Assembly (NCBI GenBank): GCA_002772535.1
Contig: PFDP01000014.1
Location: 270,126 to 334,125 of the forward strand
Source of the DNA: Candidatus Peregrinibacteria bacterium CG10_big_fil_rev_8_21_14_0_10_36_19
Lineage (GTDB): Bacteria; Patescibacteriota; Gracilibacteria; UBA1369; LOWO2-01-FULL-3
Length of the DNA: 64,000 bases
Direction: 5' to 3'
Below the pieces are notes generated by a model. It made no database searches, was not told where the DNA came from, and was given only the letters and a program-made list of their open reading frames with translations. How positions within the stretch are numbered: position 1 is the first letter of the stretch; each line of letters begins with the position of its first letter. The translations under genes were made by a program, and so were the position numbers. Below are positions 38,072 to 44,992 of this stretch, piece by piece.

Positions 38072-38722
38072 TCAATAGTGCCTCACACCTTTAATAATCC
38101 CACACAAACCATCAAAATAATCAGCAAGAGTTTTCGTATGTGAAGTAAATGGTATTTCAGGGATATCATTTATCCCAAAAATCCTAGCATCTGAAACATC
38201 ATCCCCAGCTTTAATAGTCCCACCAGATGGTCTCACCATCATATGCATAGCAACTTGATTCAGCTTACCAGGTAAAGGGCAACATGGATTTAGCGAAGTC
38301 TCAAAATGCCCAATAACACCGGTCTCCTCAAAAAGTTCCCTAATGCAAGAACTGCTTGGAGTTTCTCCAGGCTCAATATGTCCACCAGGCAAAACCCAAC
38401 TTCCAACGAAAGGTTCAACAGCTCTACGAACAAGAAGCACGCCAGTCCTCACTGGATCCACAAAGCGCTCAAGTTCAAGATTAGCTCCTTCCAAATCAAA
38501 ACCATCCCCCTTTCCAATATACTCAGCTGGAAATGGAACAAGACCAGCAACAACTGGAATAGGACTATTCCATCTAATAAAACCACATCCTCCATTATTA
38601 ACATCACAAACTTGCCTTCTAACTGCTTCACTTAAATAACGAATAGCACTATCACTACCACATTCTGGGCAAAACTTATAATCTTTTCCCCAAACTTGAT
38701 CTACACTCCCAGGTAATTTCAT
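38072..38722 (-). CDS. Zn-ribbon Nudix hydrolase
   Basis: A 216-residue protein. An N-terminal zinc ribbon (about 18-47: CPECGS, then CDVNNGGCGF) is followed by a complete Nudix box GHIEPGETPSSSCIRELFEETGV (GX5EX7REUXEEXGU intact). It should hydrolyse a nucleoside-diphosphate-linked substrate; the arrangement recalls NudC-like or YjhB-like enzymes, but the substrate is unknown. It ends with TGA. It is inside the tRNA-Gln island, on the tRNA strand, downstream of the tRNA 3' end. Confidence 0.85.
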   Translation of the reverse strand: MKLPGSVDQVWGKDYKFCPECGSDSAIRYLSEAVRRQVCDVNNGGCGFIRWNSPIPVVAGLVPFPAEYIGKGDGFDLEGANLELERFVDPVRTGVLLVRRAVEPFVGSWVLPGGHIEPGETPSSSCIRELFEETGVIGHFETSLNPCCPLPGKLNQVAMHMMVRPSGGTIKAGDDVSDARIFGINDIPEIPFTSHTKTLADYFDGLCGIIKGVRHY

Positions 38723-38913
38723 AATTTTATTTGATTAGAGATCCCAACACTCACTTTCCCGTAGAATTTTATAACACAAAATAAGCGTGAGTAAAAACTT
38801 TCCGACTGAGCGTAGTAATTTTTCATTGTAGGTCTCGTGGTTTCCTGCAATTAAAAAATACGAAGCTAGGGAGGAAACACTTTTTAAGAACATCCGATAT
38901 TTTGAAAGGAAGG

Positions 38914-38932
38914 AAAACTTTCTTAAAGTTTT
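38914..38932 (-). terminator. hairpin downstream of tRNA-Gln
   Basis: A perfect 8-bp AT inverted repeat 8 bases past the tRNA CCA, with a modest T-rich tail on the minus strand. It probably ends the gmk-tRNA-Gln transcript. An identical copy is at 36480-36498. Confidence 0.5.
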
Positions 38933-38940
38933 CTTAAATT

Positions 38941-39014
38941 TGGCTGGGGATGAGGGATTCGAACCCCCGATCACGGGACCAGAACCCGTTGCCTTACCGC
39001 TTGGCCAATCCCCA
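38941..39014 (-). tRNA. tRNA-Gln (anticodon CTG)
   Basis: 74 bases including encoded CCA. The acceptor TGGGGAT/ATCCCCA pairs fully. The anticodon stem-loop is ACGGG-TTCTGGT-CCCGT, giving CTG. The T loop is TTCGAAT. It begins only 4 bases after the gmk stop, so it is likely cotranscribed with gmk. Its 3' end is the attachment site of the island to the left. Confidence 0.95.
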
Positions 39015-39018
39015 ATGT

Positions 39019-39600
39019 TTAATAAAGGTCTTTAATCTCTTCAAGCACTATCCTTTCTACGGTTGCCAAACAGTTCGTAACATCTCCCCATTTATTTTCA
39101 ACCTGATAATCACACTCACCAGCTTGAGCAATTTCTTTTTGGGCACTTTCAAGACGCTTTTGAACCTCGTCTTCAGGCAAAGAACCTCTTTTCATAATTC
39201 TAGAACGCAAATCCTCCATATCAGACACCTTCATAAAAATAGAAACCATGTGTTCAGCAGGTATCATATCGCGAATTGAAAAGAATCCTTGAATATCAAC
39301 CTCCCTAATCACAACAGCACCTTGTTCAAGAGGCTCAACAATTTGGGCTTTTGATGTTCCATAGTAGTTGTCGGAATGAACTACTGCGTATTCTAAAAAC
39401 TCGCCAGCGTCCATCATAGCCTTAAATTTCTCTTTTGAAATAAAGTTATAAACCTCACCATCAACCTCACCAGGGCGCGGTTCACGGGTAGTATAAGACA
39501 CAGGATACACAAATCCTGGATATTTTTGCTTGAGGCGACCGATAACGGTACCCTTTCCTGACCCAGAGGGTCCAACGATGAGAAATAATTTTCCTTGCAT
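39019..39600 (-). CDS. gmk: guanylate kinase
   Basis: Gmk phosphorylates GMP/dGMP to the diphosphate. It is 193 residues with P-loop GPSGSGKGT (10-18), the GMP-binding VSYTTREPRPGEVDGEVYNF, YAVVHSDNYYGT, and the R-rich lid (RSRIMKRGS). The gene reads into tRNA-Gln with a 4-base gap and is divergent from the RNA candidate at 39661. Confidence 0.96.
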   Translation of the reverse strand: MQGKLFLIVGPSGSGKGTVIGRLKQKYPGFVYPVSYTTREPRPGEVDGEVYNFISKEKFKAMMDAGEFLEYAVVHSDNYYGTSKAQIVEPLEQGAVVIREVDIQGFFSIRDMIPAEHMVSIFMKVSDMEDLRSRIMKRGSLPEDEVQKRLESAQKEIAQAGECDYQVENKWGDVTNCLATVERIVLEEIKDLY

Positions 39601-39625
39601 AGTGGCGACATTCTACAAAAAGTTC

Positions 39626-39654
39626 TTGAAAAATTCCAGTAAATATGATATAAT
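39626..39654 (+). promoter_or_regulatory. promoter of the RNA candidate
   Basis: TTGAAA (39626-39631), 17-base spacer, TATAAT (39649-39654). The expected start is near 39661. Confidence 0.75.
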
Positions 39655-39660
39655 TTCTTA

Positions 39661-40020
39661 ATTCGATTAGAAAACTTTGTTCTTTTTTACATCAATCGTC
39701 CCACAATGGACAAGTGGGGAATAAATACTTCAGAAAAAATTCTGATGTGCAACTCCCTACTTCTCAAACAAAAACAAAAATAGTTCGAGAAAAACAAAAA
39801 TAAAAATGAACGGACTCTGTGACCCGTTCTAAAAGAAAACAGAAGTTGTGGGGAGAATATGTACGTAATACCACTCTTTGAGAAATCCTTGAGCTTAAGA
39901 GCAATCTTAAACTCAAAGATCTTCAGAAATTAAAGAGCATTACGTTCGGGCGCCAGTGTCCACCTCTGATACGTGCTATTTTAAGCCTATCACGTGCCCA
40001 TGACCTGGCGCCCGTTATTT
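39661..40020 (+). ncRNA. unassigned structured RNA, ~360 nt
   Basis: A 422-base gap without a credible ORF has its own consensus promoter and several strong hairpins. These are CCCAC...GTGGG near 39700; TCAGAA/TTCTGA near 39730; GAACGG/CCGTTC near 39809-39830; TTGAG-C-TTAAGA-GCAA-TCTTAA-A-CTCAA near 39888-39916 with a GCAA tetraloop; and a closing 10-bp CGGGCGCCAG/CTGGCGCCCG stem (39947-40014) followed by TTATTT. Size fits RNase P RNA or tmRNA, but I see neither the GAGGAAAGTCC/ACAGAA signatures nor a tRNA-like end and tag. A 6S RNA or a new class is possible. Confidence 0.55.
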
Positions 40021-40022
40021 AT

Positions 40023-40484
40023 TTAGAACGGCAAATCATCAATACTCACCTCATCACCAGCAGAAACTGGAGCAGCTTCAGCATATTCACCATCATCAGA
40101 GCTATTTGAACTAATACCACCGGCTTCCCTATCCATAGAAACAGGCCCACCTTTACTATCGAGCATGATCATATTTTCAATCAAAATCTCAGTTTTATAT
40201 CTTTTTACACCGTCTTCACCCTCCCAATCACGAGTTTGTAAACGACCTTCAACAAAAACCTTACTACCTCTCTTCAAATATTGACCACAAATTTCAGCTA
40301 ATTTTCTCCATGCCACAACATTATGAAATTCCACTTTGTTTTGTTTTGCACCACTTTGGTCAGTCCATGTTAGATTTGTTGCCATACCAAAAGTAGTAAC
40401 AACTTGCCCACCAGGAATTTGTTTCATTTCAGGATCGCGCGTAAGATTTCCTATTAATTGCACTCTATTTAAAGACATTGCCAT
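40023..40484 (-). CDS. ssb: single-stranded DNA-binding protein
   Basis: A 153-residue SSB from ATG 40484. The OB fold runs about 1-110 (NRVQLIGNLTRDPEMKQIPGG, NKVEFHNVVAWRKLAEICGQYLKRGSKVFVEGRLQTRDWEG). A flexible acidic/Ser-rich linker and the partner-binding tail DDLPF at the very end follow. A second ATG two codons later is also possible. The gene is convergent with the structured RNA. Confidence 0.95.
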   Translation of the reverse strand: MAMSLNRVQLIGNLTRDPEMKQIPGGQVVTTFGMATNLTWTDQSGAKQNKVEFHNVVAWRKLAEICGQYLKRGSKVFVEGRLQTRDWEGEDGVKRYKTEILIENMIMLDSKGGPVSMDREAGGISSNSSDDGEYAEAAPVSAGDEVSIDDLPF

Positions 40485-40595
40485 GTTCAAAAAGGTTAAT
40501 TTTTATGTAAAAGAAAGATACTCCCCAAAGCTAAAACTTCAACCAAAAACCCTTTACAATATTGCTATTTTGCTCATTTAATATAAGATACCAGC

Positions 40596-41741
40596 ATGAA
40601 TTTATACGCATTTCAACTAGGGCGCCAAAAAGAACTCTGTCTCGCAGAGCTAAAGACCCTACTTGGCGCCCAAAATCTTGTAGAAAAAAACAACGACATC
40701 GCAATTTTTCAGCTTGAGAAAGCAGATCAGAAACTGCAGGACGATTTAGGAGGAACCATAAAAATTATGGAGGTTTTCGACAAAACTACAAAAGAAAATG
40801 TGGAAAAGTCACTAGAAAAACACTTACTACAAGAATTTGAAGGATGGAGCGGCAAAATACAATTTGCACTCAATATGTTCGGCCTAAAAAAAGAATTCAG
40901 ATCAAAACCACTACTAAACAACTGCAAAAGAGTCTTAAAATCACTTGGCCTAAATTGCCGTTTTGTAAACAATAGCGACAAAAACCCGCAACCATCAACA
41001 ATTTTCAAAGCCAGAGTGTTACAAAAAGGAATAGACATCAACCTAATAAAATGTGATAGCGGCATTTACCTCGCCCAAACCATCAGCATCCAAAACATAG
41101 ACGACTACTCTCTCCGTGACTACAACAAGCCAAAGCGTGACGCAAAAGTAGGAATGACACCACCAAAACTAGCCCAAATCATGATCAACCTCGCAGGACC
41201 AGCAAAAACAATTTACGACCCTTTCTGCGGAACAGGAACCTACCTAATGGAAATTATGCTAATGGGCAAAACCGCTCTCGGTTCAGACATAGAACGCAAA
41301 ATGGTAGAGTACACAGAGCAAAACTGCGCATGGCTCATACAAAAATTCCCAATGAAATATCAAAAACATTACATCTTTAAAGCTGACGCTCGCCTCATTG
41401 AAAAACAATTTCTACCCCAAATAGAAATCGACGCAATAGTAACAGAAAGCTACCTAGGAGAACCACAAACCAAAGAACCAACACCAGAAAAGCGTGAAAC
41501 AATTTTCAGAGAACTTGCAAACCTACACTTAAATTGGCTTGCAAAATGCCACCCCCTTCTACCAAAAAACGGGAAAATAGTAATGTGTCTCACAGCATTT
41601 AGAGACGGAAAAACAATTCATCACTTCCCAAACTTCAACCAACTCGCAGAAACCGCCGGCTACAAAATAAAACAAAGTTTTAGCTACAGCCGTGAAGATC
41701 AAATCGTAATCCGCGACATAATCGTATTAGAGAAAATTTAA
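40596..41741 (+). CDS. Trm11/UPF0020-like RNA methyltransferase
   Basis: A 381-residue putative SAM-dependent RNA guanine-N2 methylase. An N-terminal THUMP-like region spans about 1-165. A methylase domain follows with DYNKPKRDAKVGMTPPKLAQIMINLA (family lead-in), motif I YDPFCGTGTYLMEIML, and GSDIERKMVEYTEQN. The expected catalytic (D/N)PP(Y/F) of motif IV reads VTESYLGEP, so the normal base-flipping Pro-Pro is missing. It may be a divergent or inactive member. Downstream by 3 bases is the tRNA-Asn promoter. Confidence 0.8.
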   Translation: MNLYAFQLGRQKELCLAELKTLLGAQNLVEKNNDIAIFQLEKADQKLQDDLGGTIKIMEVFDKTTKENVEKSLEKHLLQEFEGWSGKIQFALNMFGLKKEFRSKPLLNNCKRVLKSLGLNCRFVNNSDKNPQPSTIFKARVLQKGIDINLIKCDSGIYLAQTISIQNIDDYSLRDYNKPKRDAKVGMTPPKLAQIMINLAGPAKTIYDPFCGTGTYLMEIMLMGKTALGSDIERKMVEYTEQNCAWLIQKFPMKYQKHYIFKADARLIEKQFLPQIEIDAIVTESYLGEPQTKEPTPEKRETIFRELANLHLNWLAKCHPLLPKNGKIVMCLTAFRDGKTIHHFPNFNQLAETAGYKIKQSFSYSREDQIVIRDIIVLEKI

Positions 41742-41743
41742 TA

Positions 41744-41772
41744 TTGAAAAACCTTCCAACCTTATCTATACT
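41744..41772 (+). promoter_or_regulatory. tRNA-Asn promoter
   Basis: TTGAAA (41744-41749), 17-base spacer, TATACT (41767-41772), 42 bases before the tRNA. Confidence 0.7.
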
Positions 41773-41814
41773 TCGCCTGTTGCCACAAGCAACACTCCTT
41801 AATTAAGGCACCGT

Positions 41815-41889
41815 TCCCCTGTAGCTCAGCGGTAGAGCAACCGGCTGTTAACCGGTAGGTCACTGGTTCGAATCCAGTCGGGGGAGCCA
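41815..41889 (+). tRNA. tRNA-Asn (anticodon GTT)
   Basis: 75 bases with encoded CCA. The acceptor TCCCCTG/CGGGGGA pairs with one G-U. D arm GCTCAGCGGTAGAGC, anticodon loop CTGTTAA giving GTT, T loop TTCGAAT. The 3' end is duplicated twice downstream. Confidence 0.96.
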
Positions 41890-41954
41890 TTGAGTAGCGA
41901 GTTTTGCGGTCTATAGGCGAAGAGGCTCGCGAAATTAACGTGCCCAAAGCCGAA
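41872..41954 (+). repeat. tRNA-Asn 3'-end repeat, copy i
   Basis: 83 bases starting in the tRNA T arm and running 65 bases past CCA. They recur at 42766-42848 with 5 mismatches and no indels, exactly 894 bases away. Confidence 0.9.
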
Positions 41955-42205
41955 GGAGATAGCTCACAAAATTCACCGCGTACAGCGAAAGTAAATTTTG
42001 AGAAAGCGATCAGCAAAACCCTATTGAAAGAAAAACAAATACCTTCAGCAATTTTTTAACATGCCCACGGGCCGGATGAAAACCGAAGGTTAGTACAAGC
42101 GAAGTGAGTGAGAAAAATTGTGATAAAAAAACTCACTTGGCTTTTTTAAGCCAAAATTCAGCAACTTTTCCCCGAGGAAATTTTTACACTTCAGCTGCAA
42201 GTTTT
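41890..42205. other. gene-free stretch after tRNA-Asn
   Basis: Holds the remainder of repeat i and a partial copy (42042-42068) of the terminator-like block found at 42637-42663. Beyond it there is further similarity to the later copy (GCGAAGTGAGTGAG). No credible ORF is present. Confidence 0.7.
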
Positions 42206-42523
42206 TCAACCCAATACTCCTGTAGGAACTTCTCCAGCATCTAGCTGAATATGAATAATTATACTATGCAGAATACTCAAATCTCCTTTTACACTATGCA
42301 AACCAAGCGTAGTAGACGTAACTGGAATAGCGATAACTTGACTCACTTCATCCCTAGTCAGTCTACTAAGAGCAACTATTTTCAGTTTACGGTCTTCAGT
42401 GGCTCCTTCAAAAATTTCACGCGCTCTACCACTCAATTTAGCACAAAACGCCATGACGTCATCATCAGTTACCCCATCTACTAACTCTAAAAGCCTATTT
42501 TGCACATCTTGTAAACTTTCCAC
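42206..42523 (-). CDS. small helical protein between tRNA-Asn repeats
   Basis: A 105-residue ORF with GTG start. It is helical and charged (LQDVQNRLLELVDGVTDDDVMAFCAKLSGRAREIFEG), ending in a more hydrophobic segment (LSILHSIIIHIQLDAGEVP). No family is recognised. It is the only gene between copies of the tRNA-Asn 3' end, so it is probably cargo of a small inserted element. Confidence 0.5.
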   Translation of the reverse strand: MESLQDVQNRLLELVDGVTDDDVMAFCAKLSGRAREIFEGATEDRKLKIVALSRLTRDEVSQVIAIPVTSTTLGLHSVKGDLSILHSIIIHIQLDAGEVPTGVLG

Positions 42524-42865
42524 AAATAAAAGTTAAAAACCAAGAAACAACAATAAATCAGAAAATCACCAAACACAATACCAAGTTCGGACAAAGTCCA
42601 GTCTAGGGAGCCATTGAAAAATTGGTGGAGGCAAAGCCTTCAGCAATTTTTTAACATGCCCACTGGCTGGACTAAAGAACCTTAGGTTCGATTCGAAAAA
42701 CGAAACGAAGTGAGTATTTGAGAACTCGACCTCGCACCCGCCAGAGGCGGGGAGAATGTAAGAGCATCCAGTCGGGGGAGCCATTAAGTAGCAAGTTTTG
42801 CGGTCCGTAGGCGAAGAGGCTCGCGAAATTAGCGTGCCCAAAGCCGAAAAAAGACCCCCCCCCTC
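42524..42865. other. nested tRNA-Asn end copies
   Basis: Contains copy ii (42596-42618, GTCCAGTCTAGGGAGCCATTGA, degenerate) directly followed by a terminator hairpin (GAAAAATTG...CAATTTTTTAA, 42615-42655). Copy iii is at 42766-42848. Nothing protein-coding is convincing. Confidence 0.75.
42766..42848 (+). repeat. tRNA-Asn 3'-end repeat, copy iii
   Basis: 78/83 identical to 41872-41954, including the last 18 bases of the tRNA. It marks the right edge of an ~890-bp repeat-bounded segment. The DEAD-box gene end lies 17 bases further on. Confidence 0.9.
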
Positions 42866-44137
42866 TCACCTCCTTCTCCTAAAAGACCTTTGTCCCCCGC
42901 CATTATTTCCACCATTACTTCGTCCACCACTTTTCCCCTTTCCACCACGACTAGCACCGCTTAAAGATGTTTTTAAACGACCAGACGCAATTTCAATAGG
43001 TTCAAGATCTTTTCCGCATGGCGACTTAATTGGAAGAGTTTTATTTATCAACTGTTGAATTTGAGCAATATCACCTTTTTCATCATGAGTTGCAAAAGAA
43101 ATAGCAGTACCAGAACGCCCAGCACGACCAGTTCTTCCAATTCTATGAGTATAATCTTCAACAAGAGTTGGCAAATCAAAATTAATAACTAGTTCTAAAT
43201 GATCAACATCAATACCACGAGCCGCAATATCTGTTGCAACCAAAATACGATACTTGCCATTCGTAAAACCTTTCAAAGCATGCTGACGCTGATTTTGAGA
43301 TCGATTCGAATGCAACTCATCAGCAGTATGACCAAGCCTTCTCAAATGAGTAGCAATCTTTTTTGCACCATGCTTAGTTCTACTAAAAATCAAAACCGAA
43401 GCATTATGATATTTATCTAAAAGATCCTCAAGTAAATCCATTTTAGCCTCCTTTTTCACAATAAAAATCTCTTGATCAATCGTATCCACAGTAGTTCCTG
43501 GCCTCGCAACCTCAATACGAAGAGGCTTTTTCATGTATTTTTCGGCAATAGTCGCAATTTCATTTGGCATTGTCGCAGAAAACAACATCGTCTGCCTATC
43601 AACAGGAATAAACGAAAGTATTTTTTTAAGCTGAGGAGCAAACCCCATATCAAGCATTCTATCTGCCTCATCCAAAACAAGCATTCCTACATTAGAAAGA
43701 GAAATATGCTTTTGATCTACATGATCAATCAGCCTACCAGGAGTAGCAACAATAATATTAGGCCTCGCTCTAAGTAATTTAGCCTGAGAACCCATACCTG
43801 CACCACCAATCACTAAAGCCGTTTTAAGACCATACACTCCAACCAACTTTCGCAATGTCTCCTCAACCTGCACTGCAAGTTCACGAGTAGGCAAAAGAAT
43901 TAATCCAACTTTCTTAGTAGCAACAATAGATTGAATCATTGGTATTGAAAAAGCCAAAGTTTTTCCAGAACCAGTTTGAGCAATCCCCACCACATCTTCA
44001 CCAGAAGTAGCAACAGGAATAGACATAACTTGAATAGGAGTAGGCTCCACAAACCCTAATCTCTCAATACATTTAAGCAGAGCCGGAACAATACCCAACC
44101 CTTCAAACCCCTTTCTATCTAAATTTTCATTTAACAT
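42866..44137 (-). CDS. DEAD-box RNA helicase (RhlE-like)
   Basis: A 423-residue helicase from ATG 44137. It has Q motif GFVEPTPIQVMSIP, motif I AQTGSGKTLA, DEADRMLDMGF, SATMPNEIA, and HRIGRTGRAGRSG. It ends soon after the core in a Gly/Lys/Arg/Asn tail (GGKGKSGGRSNGGNNGGGQ, then RSFRRRR), typical of RhlE-type enzymes. Start choice is supported by a perfect promoter whose +1 falls on this ATG. It is the second RNA helicase in the window, lacking the DbpA-type domain of the first. Confidence 0.93.
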   Translation of the reverse strand: MLNENLDRKGFEGLGIVPALLKCIERLGFVEPTPIQVMSIPVATSGEDVVGIAQTGSGKTLAFSIPMIQSIVATKKVGLILLPTRELAVQVEETLRKLVGVYGLKTALVIGGAGMGSQAKLLRARPNIIVATPGRLIDHVDQKHISLSNVGMLVLDEADRMLDMGFAPQLKKILSFIPVDRQTMLFSATMPNEIATIAEKYMKKPLRIEVARPGTTVDTIDQEIFIVKKEAKMDLLEDLLDKYHNASVLIFSRTKHGAKKIATHLRRLGHTADELHSNRSQNQRQHALKGFTNGKYRILVATDIAARGIDVDHLELVINFDLPTLVEDYTHRIGRTGRAGRSGTAISFATHDEKGDIAQIQQLINKTLPIKSPCGKDLEPIEIASGRLKTSLSGASRGGKGKSGGRSNGGNNGGGQRSFRRRR

Positions 44138-44144
44138 TAAAGGG

Positions 44145-44173
44145 ATTATACGGGAAAAATAAAGAATTGTCAA
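44145..44173 (-). promoter_or_regulatory. consensus promoter of the RhlE-like gene
   Basis: On the minus strand, TTGACA (44168-44173), 17-base spacer, TATAAT (44145-44150). Only 7 bases separate the -10 from the ATG, so the mRNA is predicted to be leaderless. Confidence 0.88.
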
Positions 44174-44187
44174 TTAAGACAACAAAA

Positions 44188-44538
44188 CTAAAGCTTCTTT
44201 AAAAATTCAGTTCTCAAAACTATTGAAGAACCTTCAATTCTACAATCAACCTCTTCAGGATTATCAGTAAGCTTAATACCAGTTACTTTAGTACCCCTCT
44301 TATAAACCCTAGACGTCCCTCTCAAAGGCAAATCTTTAATTAAAACCACATCATCACCATCATTCAAAGCAGCTCCATTACTATCCTTCACAACCAAATC
44401 ACTCCCCTCTCCATGCTTATTATCAGAACATTCACACGATTCCAAAAGTTCCCATTGGTTAGCACACCCCTCAGCTTCACAAACGCCAGCTTCCTCAGAA
44501 ACTCCACCGCAACCACCCTTACAAACAAAATGAGTCAT
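44188..44538 (-). CDS. PhnA/YjdM-family zinc-ribbon protein
   Basis: A 116-residue protein. Cys-rich N-terminus (VCKGGCGGVSEEAGVCEAEGC, more Cys in LESCECSDNK) suggests one or two zinc sites. The C-terminal PhnA domain (about 50-116) carries VVKDSNGAALNDGDDVVLIKDLPLRG and RIEGSSIVLRTEFLKK. Despite the name, PhnA is not a phosphonate enzyme, and the cellular role is unclear. Confidence 0.85.
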   Translation of the reverse strand: MTHFVCKGGCGGVSEEAGVCEAEGCANQWELLESCECSDNKHGEGSDLVVKDSNGAALNDGDDVVLIKDLPLRGTSRVYKRGTKVTGIKLTDNPEEVDCRIEGSSIVLRTEFLKKL

Positions 44539-44713
44539 ATTTCAAAAATTAATTAATTCGTAAAGATTATAAAACAAAAATAAGATAATAAAAAACAAAT
44601 ACAAAACCACACAACGCAAAAACGCCTAAGAATGGACTAAAAACAACTATAAAATTGATTTTTATTCAAAATGTACGATAATTATATTTAGTATTTAATT
44701 AAAACCCATTCCT

Positions 44714-44875
44714 ATGGCAGTAGCCAAAAAACCAGCAGCAAAAAAACCAGCTGCTAAAAAACCAGCAGCTAAGAAACCTGCTGCTAAAAAACCAGCTGCT
44801 AAGAAACCAGCAGCAAAAAAACCAGCTGCTAAAAAGCCTGCAGCAAAAAAACCTGCTGCTAAGAAAAAGAAATAG
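44714..44875 (+). CDS. AAKKP-repeat basic protein (histone-H1-like)
   Basis: A 53-residue protein made almost wholly of Ala, Lys and Pro: MAVAKKP then (AAKKP) repeats ending KKKK. The composition mirrors lysine-rich C-terminal tails of histone H1-like and bacterial nucleoid proteins (PAAKK). It probably binds DNA or RNA by charge. It is preceded by an AT-rich promoter-like region and followed 11 bases on by a strong terminator, so it is a monocistronic unit. The coding DNA is itself a 15-bp tandem repeat. The opposite-strand ORF is a shadow. Confidence 0.75.
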   Translation: MAVAKKPAAKKPAAKKPAAKKPAAKKPAAKKPAAKKPAAKKPAAKKPAAKKKK

Positions 44876-44886
44876 TTCAAACTCAT

Positions 44887-44919
44887 AAAAAAGGCCCCAA
44901 AAACATGGGGCCTTTTTTT
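44887..44919 (+). terminator. terminator of the AAKKP gene
   Basis: Stem AAAGGCCCC/GGGGCCTTT with an 8-base loop, then T-run. Confidence 0.9.
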
Positions 44920-44992
44920 ACGCCCACATTCTATTGCAAAATCGGCTTACTTTAAGTAAAATCGACGAAATTTGCATTCACTTAAAAATTAT

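Larger units (their letters stand above)
36072..38966. mobile_element. 2.8-kb genomic island at the 3' end of tRNA-Gln
   Basis: A 30-bp perfect direct repeat (36072-36101 and 38937-38966) begins AATTTGGCTGGGGATGAGGG. The right copy is the 3' end of the intact tRNA-Gln, including CCA and part of the T arm; the left copy is an isolated fragment. This is the expected footprint of site-specific insertion into a tRNA gene. Between them lie a 97-residue unknown gene, a 43-residue ORF, a divergent AAA ATPase and a Zn-ribbon Nudix gene. No integrase or transposase is present. Two more internal repeats (36480/38914 hairpins and 36515/38051 sites) suggest stepwise assembly. Confidence 0.75.

Noticed and set aside
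37751..38143. A 130-codon plus-strand frame after the AAA gene
   Set aside because: It overlaps the ATPase end, the repeat at 38051 and the Nudix 3' end, and its composition looks like translated repeat/noncoding DNA. I do not call it a gene.
39805..39831. Eight-codon ORF inside the RNA candidate as an attenuation leader peptide
   Set aside because: No downstream gene on the same strand to attenuate; it overlaps a hairpin and is probably chance.
44695..44886. Minus-strand hydrophobic ORF opposite the AAKKP gene
   Set aside because: Its FFAAGFLAAG repeats are the reverse reading of AAKKP codons; the plus-strand frame has the start, stop and terminator.
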